Source: Acetofilamentum sp.
GTDB lineage: Bacteria > Bacteroidota > Bacteroidia > Bacteroidales > JAFGXI01
Reading direction: 5' to 3'
Assembly: GCA_020720565.1 (NCBI GenBank)
Contig: DYOK01000101.1
Coordinates: 1-9,481, forward strand
DNA length: 9,481 nucleotides
Part shown: piece after piece, positions 6,201-9,481 of the stretch
Layout of the letters: every line of letters starts with the position of its first letter
Position numbering within the stretch: the stretch's first letter is position 1
Made by a program: the position numbers and the translations under genes
Notes under the pieces: generated by a model
The model's input: only the letters and a program-made list of their open reading frames with translations
Databases searched by the model: none
What the model was told of the DNA's origin: nothing

Positions 6201-7457
6201 GGCTTTAGCTTCCTGCAATTTTTTTCCAGCTAACAATTCGTCAGCTTTTTTAATTTTTTCGGCATATAAATTATCGGACTCAATTGAAGACATTTTATCT
6301 GCAATTTCCTTGAGTCTTTTTTGAGGGTAAGCCTCGTTAGGTTTTATAGCCAATGCAGCTTCGTAAGCATTTCTCGAGATCTGAAATTCTCTTTTGTCGA
6401 ATAAACGGTCGGCTTCAGCAATTTTATCGAGGTAGGCTTGTTGTGTAGCTTTATCTTTTTCGGAATTAGCCAATCGGGCTTCAATTTCGGCCAAACGAGA
6501 AGTTGGATGGTCGTGAGCAGGAATAATTTCAAGTGCTTTTTGATAGCCAATTTTTGAATTTTGCAAATCGTTAGAAACAAACAGTGCATCGGCTTGTTTA
6601 ATAATTTCGTTAAACTTCTGCATTTTTTCGGTCTCCCCTAAATTGGCCAAAAGGGATTCTATCTCCGCTAATCTGTTTTTGGGGTGAGCTGCATCAGCTA
6701 CAAAAGAAAGTGCTTTTTGATAGTCTTTTTTAGCGGCCTCGTATTGTTTTCTGTTAAAACTGGCATCGGCCGAAGCAATGGCCTTGTCATATGCATTCTT
6801 TTCGCTACCTGCATTGGCTAATCGTCTTTCGCACTCCATTATTTGTGCATCGGGATAGTCGGTATATGGGTCGATATCGATGGCTTTTTCGTACAATTCT
6901 ACTGCTTCGTGATATTCTTTTGCTCTAAATTTTGCGTCGGCATCAGTAATTATTTTTTCGTACGAGCCTTTTTCGAGGTCTTTAATCTGAGTTTGAATTT
7001 GCAAAATTTTGGCTTTCATTTTATTGGTATAAACCAAATCGAAATCGAAATCACCTTCTTCGTCGTTATATGATATTTTAGTTACAGGTTCTTCGAGTGC
7101 CGAAACATTGATCCCTTCGACCATTTTAAACAATTCCATTGTAAATGGATAAGGCCAAACGTATTGCTTTTCGTTGACGTGGGTATCGAAACTAACTCTT
7201 TTAGTCACGAAACCCTGCTTTGAAAAAACCAATAAGTAAGTTTTGTCAAAATTAAGTTGCATTACAAACTTGCCCGAGGATTCGGTGGTGGCAGATTTAA
7301 TTTTTTGACCTCCATCAAAAGCATCGACTACTGTGGCGGGAAGAGCTTTCCCTTTTTCGGTAACTTTTCCTTTTATTTCGACATAGCCAGACTGGGTTTG
7401 GGCTGGACTTAATGACCATAAAAAACAAAAGATAATTATCGCTACAATCTTTTTCAT
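3300..7457 (-). CDS. Very long exported protein: carboxypeptidase-regulatory-like domain plus 19 TPR-like repeats
   Basis: I start this 1385-residue protein at the ATG at 7457; an in-frame TTG at 7466 would only add MKR. Residues 1-20 (MKKIVAIIIFCFLWSLSPA, then QTQ) form a Sec signal peptide without a lipobox. Residues 26-95 resemble a CarboxypepD_reg-like/Ig-type domain (IKGKVTEKGKALPATVV, SSGKFVM). An acidic stretch DEEGDFDFDL and a short coiled segment lead into the repeats at 166-1307: 19 units of 56-67 residues, nine in a row exactly 60. The pattern is YxxxIxxADxxFxxKxYxxAKxxYxxALxIKPxExYPKxKIxEIDxLLAQ. Ala20, Tyr24, Ala27 and Pro32 fit TPR positions, with an extra helix per unit. A basic, aromatic C-terminal domain of 78 residues follows, which I do not recognise. 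The protein is probably a periplasmic or surface scaffold; its function is unknown. Confidence 0.9.
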   Translation of the reverse strand: MKKIVAIIIFCFLWSLSPAQTQSGYVEIKGKVTEKGKALPATVVDAFDGGQKIKSATTESSGKFVMQLNFDKTYLLVFSKQGFVTKRVSFDTHVNEKQYVWPYPFTMELFKMVEGINVSALEEPVTKISYNDEEGDFDFDLVYTNKMKAKILQIQTQIKDLEKGSYEKIITDADAKFRAKEYHEAVELYEKAIDIDPYTDYPDAQIMECERRLANAGSEKNAYDKAIASADASFNRKQYEAAKKDYQKALSFVADAAHPKNRLAEIESLLANLGETEKMQKFNEIIKQADALFVSNDLQNSKIGYQKALEIIPAHDHPTSRLAEIEARLANSEKDKATQQAYLDKIAEADRLFDKREFQISRNAYEAALAIKPNEAYPQKRLKEIADKMSSIESDNLYAEKIKKADELLAGKKLQEAKAVYVEASQVKSAETYPKDRIKFIDSELAKLAQSEQLETEYNKYLKDADNQLLAKEYASAKSNYTKALELKPKELYPQTKINEINSLLAQLQSKAQQEESYKALITKADGLLASKKYTEAKSTYNEALSIKKEEAYPKNKISEIDALLAEMSNQAEKDKAYLAKISDADKAFGKANWVIAKQTYTEASQIKSNEKYPKDQIALIDSKLETQASQEAKNAQYLALMKSADQKFESKDWTSAKNDYQAASSLKADETYPKARIAEIDKLLAQAAEQKSKDEAYQTAIKSADGLFASKDLNAARTKYIEASNLKNTESYPKTKIAEIDQMLAQMADSKAKKEMYNKHIAAADKAYASKLYSEAKQSYQSASSTIPEESYPKTQLAAIAKIEQELETANALQKDYDKKIAEADSKWSKKDLAGAKVLYLAASEVKPKESYPKTQVVEIDKLLAQLAADKSKYDQYNTLISTADGQLSSKQYAEAKATYQSALAIKSNEAYPKEKIAEIDQVLKLMADRNAQEKQYNDAIQKADAALASKDYNLAKTNYQSALTIQPKESYPKTKISEIEKLIADQAKQNEQNLAYQNAMDKANSQMSAKDYSNARLSYEAASKIKPTEQLPKDKIKEIEAILAQLLADKTKNETIEKDYLLKIQEGDRLLAKREFQIARNAYQSASDLKPNEAYPKTKISEIDGVLQNMAKDANYAAKLKEGSDAFAAKNYSVAKTAYTAALEIKPSETLPKEKLAAIEKMLSDEAAKAEKAKVTAQYVAAVEAANAKFDAKKYDESKALYQSALEIDSKAQYPKDRIILIDKLLAEQASKASLLANEELKKKDYADLIKKADDAFNKQDYAVARSTYASALKLIPQQTHPTARIAEIDKLTTKKEEDIPAEINFASESDKKQFVSEMAKKYGEGVHVENYESKSGKKVKRVIVVKSGLADEYREVKQPWGDVYYFKNGKSVSRTIFFEETK
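3537..6962 (-). repeat. Tandem coding repeat array, 19 units of about 180 bp
   Basis: The array lies within the giant exported protein. Unit lengths in residues, N- to C-terminal, are 57, 59, 60, 56, 60, then nine of 60, then 64, 56, 63, 67 and about 60. Units 6-14 span 4467-6086 as nine exact 180-bp periods. Units share the ADxxFxxKxYxxAKxxYxxA and ExYPKxKIxEI cores but differ clearly at DNA level, so this is an old, diverged array rather than a fresh amplification or assembly slippage. Length variation is confined to the linker after the third helix. Confidence 0.92.
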
Positions 7458-7467
7458 TCTTTTCAAT

Positions 7468-7485
7468 AAGGTCTTCGACCTATTT
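7468..7485 (-). repeat. Mini-hairpin repeat copy 3, just upstream of the giant gene's start codon
   Basis: The minus strand reads AAATAGGTCGAAGACCTT, identical over 18 bases to the copy at 711-728. The GGTC-GAA-GACC hairpin core (7480-7470) ends 12 nt before the ATG at 7457. In mRNA it would sit in the ribosome-landing region, where structure could affect initiation. The neighbouring bases outside the 18 are not conserved between the two copies. Confidence 0.6.
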
Positions 7486-7637
7486 AATTATTTAGCAACT
7501 ACCAGTTTATTCAGTTCTAAGGTGAAAAACATCACTTTATTTTTAATTCGTTGTACCTAATCAAGCTCAATAAACTTAAAAAAACACTTGGAATATCAAG
7601 TAAAATACCAAAAACATAACCTGCTTAATTTCAGCAA

Positions 7638-8372
7638 TTAGAGTTTCCAAATTTGCCATGAGAAATCAGCTTGTAAAGATAACATTTCTTGTCCATTTTT
7701 TATATGACATTTTTGATTTTTACCCATTTTTAAGAATTGAGTTTCGACTGGGTTATAAATCAAGTCGTAAAGGTGATGGAACTCAGTAAGTTCGTGATAA
7801 GGGATATCTGGTTTTTGATGTACGTTAGGAAACATACCCAAAGGTGTGGTATTTACAATGAGTTGGTATTTTTCTATAGTCTGATTCAAACTGCTGTATA
7901 TCTTGCCTTTATCTAAATCACGACTCACTACATCAAATAATATTTTCTTTCCTAAAAAAAAAGTCTGAACCATTTTTGAGCTACCTCCTGTGCCCAAAAT
8001 TAAGACTCGATTCGGTAAAATATTTAAAAATGTTGACAAGCTTTGTTCAAATGCCAGATAGTCTGTATTGTACCCTTTTAAATACAGTTGGTTTTGGTTT
8101 TCAACAAGTTTAACACAATTAACTGCACCTATCTTTTCGGCTAAGGGATCTAATTCGTCTAAAAATGGTATTATTTCCGACTTAAAGGGAATGGTCACAT
8201 TAAAACCTGAAATATGATTTTTTGTGGCCCAATCACGTACCCCAATCAAATTGGGCAATTCGAAAAGTTGGTACGTGGGCATTCCTTGTGAATTGAAACT
8301 ATAGTTATCTTCGAAGTGCTTTTTCGAAAACGAGTGTCCTAGTGTTTTACCAATTAAACCGTAATTTTTCAT
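7638..8372 (-). CDS. aroE: Shikimate dehydrogenase (NADP-dependent)
   Basis: This enzyme reduces 3-dehydroshikimate to shikimate with NADPH in aromatic amino-acid and chorismate synthesis, in the cytoplasm. It has 244 residues, short against about 270 in E. coli but usual for Bacteroidota. Visible landmarks are the shikimate-binding SFS (14-16) after YGLIGKTLGH, NVTIPFK with catalytic Lys64, GAVN (82-85), GYNTDY with catalytic Asp104, the nucleotide loop LGTGGSS (126-132), VNTTPLGM (173-180), DLIYNP (203-208) and NGQEML with Gln234 nearby. The cofactor-phosphate loop reads VVSRD rather than NRT, the Bacteroidota style, so NADP preference is inferred. It is divergent from the DedA gene. A TATATTTG box at 8473-8466 (minus strand) is a possible -7 element. 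Confidence 0.95.
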   Translation of the reverse strand: MKNYGLIGKTLGHSFSKKHFEDNYSFNSQGMPTYQLFELPNLIGVRDWATKNHISGFNVTIPFKSEIIPFLDELDPLAEKIGAVNCVKLVENQNQLYLKGYNTDYLAFEQSLSTFLNILPNRVLILGTGGSSKMVQTFFLGKKILFDVVSRDLDKGKIYSSLNQTIEKYQLIVNTTPLGMFPNVHQKPDIPYHELTEFHHLYDLIYNPVETQFLKMGKNQKCHIKNGQEMLSLQADFSWQIWKL

Positions 8373-8465
8373 AACAAATGTTAGGCACTAGGCATCAAAA
8401 TAATTGAAATTTATATGTTTATCAAGATTTAGTCTGATCTAAAAGAACAACGCTATATGATTTGA

Positions 8466-8473
8466 CAAATATA
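8466..8473 (-). promoter_or_regulatory. Candidate -7 element for aroE
   Basis: The minus strand reads TATATTTG, an exact TAnnTTTG match, about 93 nt upstream of the aroE ATG. No TTG lies at the usual spacing further upstream (the nearest, at 8488-8486, is only 12 nt away), so the assignment is tentative. Confidence 0.25.
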
Positions 8474-8552
8474 CTACGAAATTTTCAATTTGCTTTAAGT
8501 CAGTAATTTGACCAATCTTAACATATTATGTAATTGAAAAGATTGCAAGATA

Positions 8553-8582
8553 TTGGCAAATGATTGGAAATAACTATTTTTA
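8553..8582 (+). promoter_or_regulatory. Candidate promoter for the DedA-family gene
   Basis: TTG at 8553-8555, 19 nt of spacing, then TATTTTTA at 8575-8582, which matches TAnnTTTG at all but the last base. Transcription would start near 8589, leaving a leader of about 15 nt before the ATG at 8604. Confidence 0.35.
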
Positions 8583-8603
8583 CATTCAATTAAAATTTCA
8601 AAT

Positions 8604-9203
8604 ATGACTGAATTAACTTCTGCAATTATTGCTTGGTACATGACACATCTGAATTATTGGACCATAGCTTTACTCATGGCCATCGAAGGTTCTTTTATTC
8701 CATTTCCATCCGAAATTGTGGTACCTCCAGCGGCATACAAAGCAGCTAATGGAGAGTTGAATTTTATATTAGTTATTGTATCTGCTACTATTGGCGCTTT
8801 AATAGGATCCCTATTTAATTACTTTCTAGCTAAATTCTTAGGAAGACCTATTATTTATAAATTGGCTGATAGTAAAGTAGCGAAAGTACTTTTTCTAAAT
8901 GCAGAAAAAATAGAACAGTCTGAACAATATTTTTTAAAAAATGGTAATATGTCTACCTTAATTGGACGGTTACTTCCGGGCATAAGACAACTTATTTCTA
9001 TCCCAGCAGGATTTGCAAAAATGAATTTAAAAAGCTTCATTTTATACACTACCATCGGAACGCTAACATGGAATCTGGTATTAGGAATAATTGGTTATTA
9101 TTCTTTTAAATTAGATATAGCTAAATACATCGGATATTTTCTACTGGCTGGTGTTATTATTTTAATAACTTATTTGGTTTACAAAGCAAAATTTAAAAAA
9201 TAA
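8604..9203 (+). CDS. DedA-family (SNARE-associated/VTT domain) membrane protein
   Basis: This 199-residue inner-membrane protein belongs to the DedA superfamily. Some members act in undecaprenyl-phosphate or phospholipid transbilayer movement and in envelope homeostasis; the specific substrate here cannot be told. Family features in order are Glu28 in IEGSFIPFPSE (27-37), the small-residue helix ATIGALIGSLFNYFLAKFLGR (61-81), the hallmark GRLLPGIR (121-128) with its paired arginines, PAGFAKM (134-140), GTLTWN (152-157), and a C-terminal membrane helix (about 173-192) ending in a basic tail. The length is typical of bacterial DedA proteins. It is the only gene seen on the plus strand and is divergent from aroE with a 231-nt shared upstream region. 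Confidence 0.92.
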   Translation: MTELTSAIIAWYMTHLNYWTIALLMAIEGSFIPFPSEIVVPPAAYKAANGELNFILVIVSATIGALIGSLFNYFLAKFLGRPIIYKLADSKVAKVLFLNAEKIEQSEQYFLKNGNMSTLIGRLLPGIRQLISIPAGFAKMNLKSFILYTTIGTLTWNLVLGIIGYYSFKLDIAKYIGYFLLAGVIILITYLVYKAKFKK

Positions 9204-9431
9204 ATCAGCTGTAATAATTGAGTTCCTAAAAGAAAATCGTGGCAAGTTACTGATACAACTCTTTATTCAATTTTCTTTATTTTAAATAGACACAACGAAG
9301 AACCTCTATTCTTTTATATTGAATTGACTTTCAATTTAGTATAACATTTATTGTAATGTTGGGTGCAAGTGTAACAAGACAACCCAGTAAGCAACTAACA
9401 AACTAATAAATAAAAATTACAGAAGCAAAAA

Positions 9432-9461
9432 TTGTTTTGCGGTGTAAAAGTTGTATTTTTG
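9432..9461 (+). promoter_or_regulatory. Strong Bacteroidota promoter reading out of the right edge
   Basis: TTG at 9432-9434, 19-nt spacer, TATTTTTG at 9454-9461. Both boxes and the spacing match the Bacteroidota primary sigma-factor consensus (TTG-N19-TAnnTTTG). Start is expected near 9467-9470, so the transcribed gene lies beyond the window. The rest of the 9204-9431 gap holds no gene. It has a small AT-rich hairpin (AACATT 9343-9348 with AATGTT 9355-9360) without a T tract. Confidence 0.7.
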
Positions 9462-9481
9462 CCGCATACTTTGCAGTGCTA

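Noticed and set aside
4955..6589. Minus-strand frames at 4955-5173 and 6344-6589 inside the giant gene
   Set aside because: Out-of-frame readings of the repeat array, biased to Lys/Leu/Asn, with no homology or start context.
3537..6962. Repeat array as CRISPR or satellite DNA
   Set aside because: The 180-bp period is an open coding frame with protein-level conservation and DNA-level divergence; there are no spacers or short identical repeats.
6843..7073. Plus-strand 76-codon frame, hydrophobic and Phe-rich
   Set aside because: Antisense of Asp/Glu/Lys-rich repeat codons gives Phe/Ile/Val-rich strings by chance; it is not a real membrane protein.
8855..9055. 66-codon minus-strand frame opposite the DedA gene
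   Set aside because: Shadow of a confidently assigned gene; no independent support.
9360..9386. TGGGT...ACCCA inverted repeat in the right-hand gap
   Set aside because: Only five pairs with a 17-nt loop and no T tract; could be chance.

Overview
The window looks like chromosomal DNA from a member of the Bacteroidota, probably Bacteroidales or a relative. The DNA is AT-rich and Shine-Dalgarno signals are largely absent. A TTG-N19-TAnnTTTG promoter of the Bacteroidota type is visible at the right edge. The encoded proteins have a Bacteroidota flavour: a short AroE, a haem/cobalamin-type FecCD transporter, and a Sec-exported protein with a carboxypeptidase-regulatory-like domain plus TPR repeats. 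There are no rRNA, tRNA, CRISPR, IS or phage signatures, and no gap between genes exceeds 300 bases.

Layout, left to right. A strong minus-strand intrinsic terminator lies at 12-40. It ends a transcript that carries a SlyD-like FKBP prolyl isomerase (194-649). Upstream of slyD on the same strand is a small two-helix membrane protein (837-1052). Next, also on minus, is a two-gene ABC importer module: a FecCD/BtuC-type permease (2069-3079) that overlaps its ATPase (1290-2072) by the 4 bases ATGA. No substrate-binding protein or TonB receptor is present. From 3300 to 7457 runs one very long minus-strand gene of 1385 codons. It encodes an exported protein dominated by 19 tandem TPR-like units of about 60 residues. 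Upstream of it, on the same strand, is aroE (7638-8372), shikimate dehydrogenase. Divergent from aroE is a plus-strand DedA-family membrane protein (8604-9203). The last 278 bases hold no gene but end in a good promoter that reads out of the window.

The genes do not form one pathway. They are housekeeping or envelope functions side by side: aromatic biosynthesis, metal-chelate uptake, membrane maintenance, folding. The item most worth a second look is the giant repeat protein. It has nine consecutive units of exactly 60 residues, two atypical 56-residue units twelve positions apart that look recently homogenised, divergent end units, and a C-terminal domain I do not recognise. Smaller points are a dispersed mini-hairpin element (GGTCGAAGACC) found twice upstream of start codons and once, slightly degenerate, at the slyD stop codon; an ABC ATPase lacking the usual Q-loop glutamine; and a decayed copy of an ATTGCTTCGT-type intergenic repeat. 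I see no defence system, mobile element or clearly new multi-gene system here.
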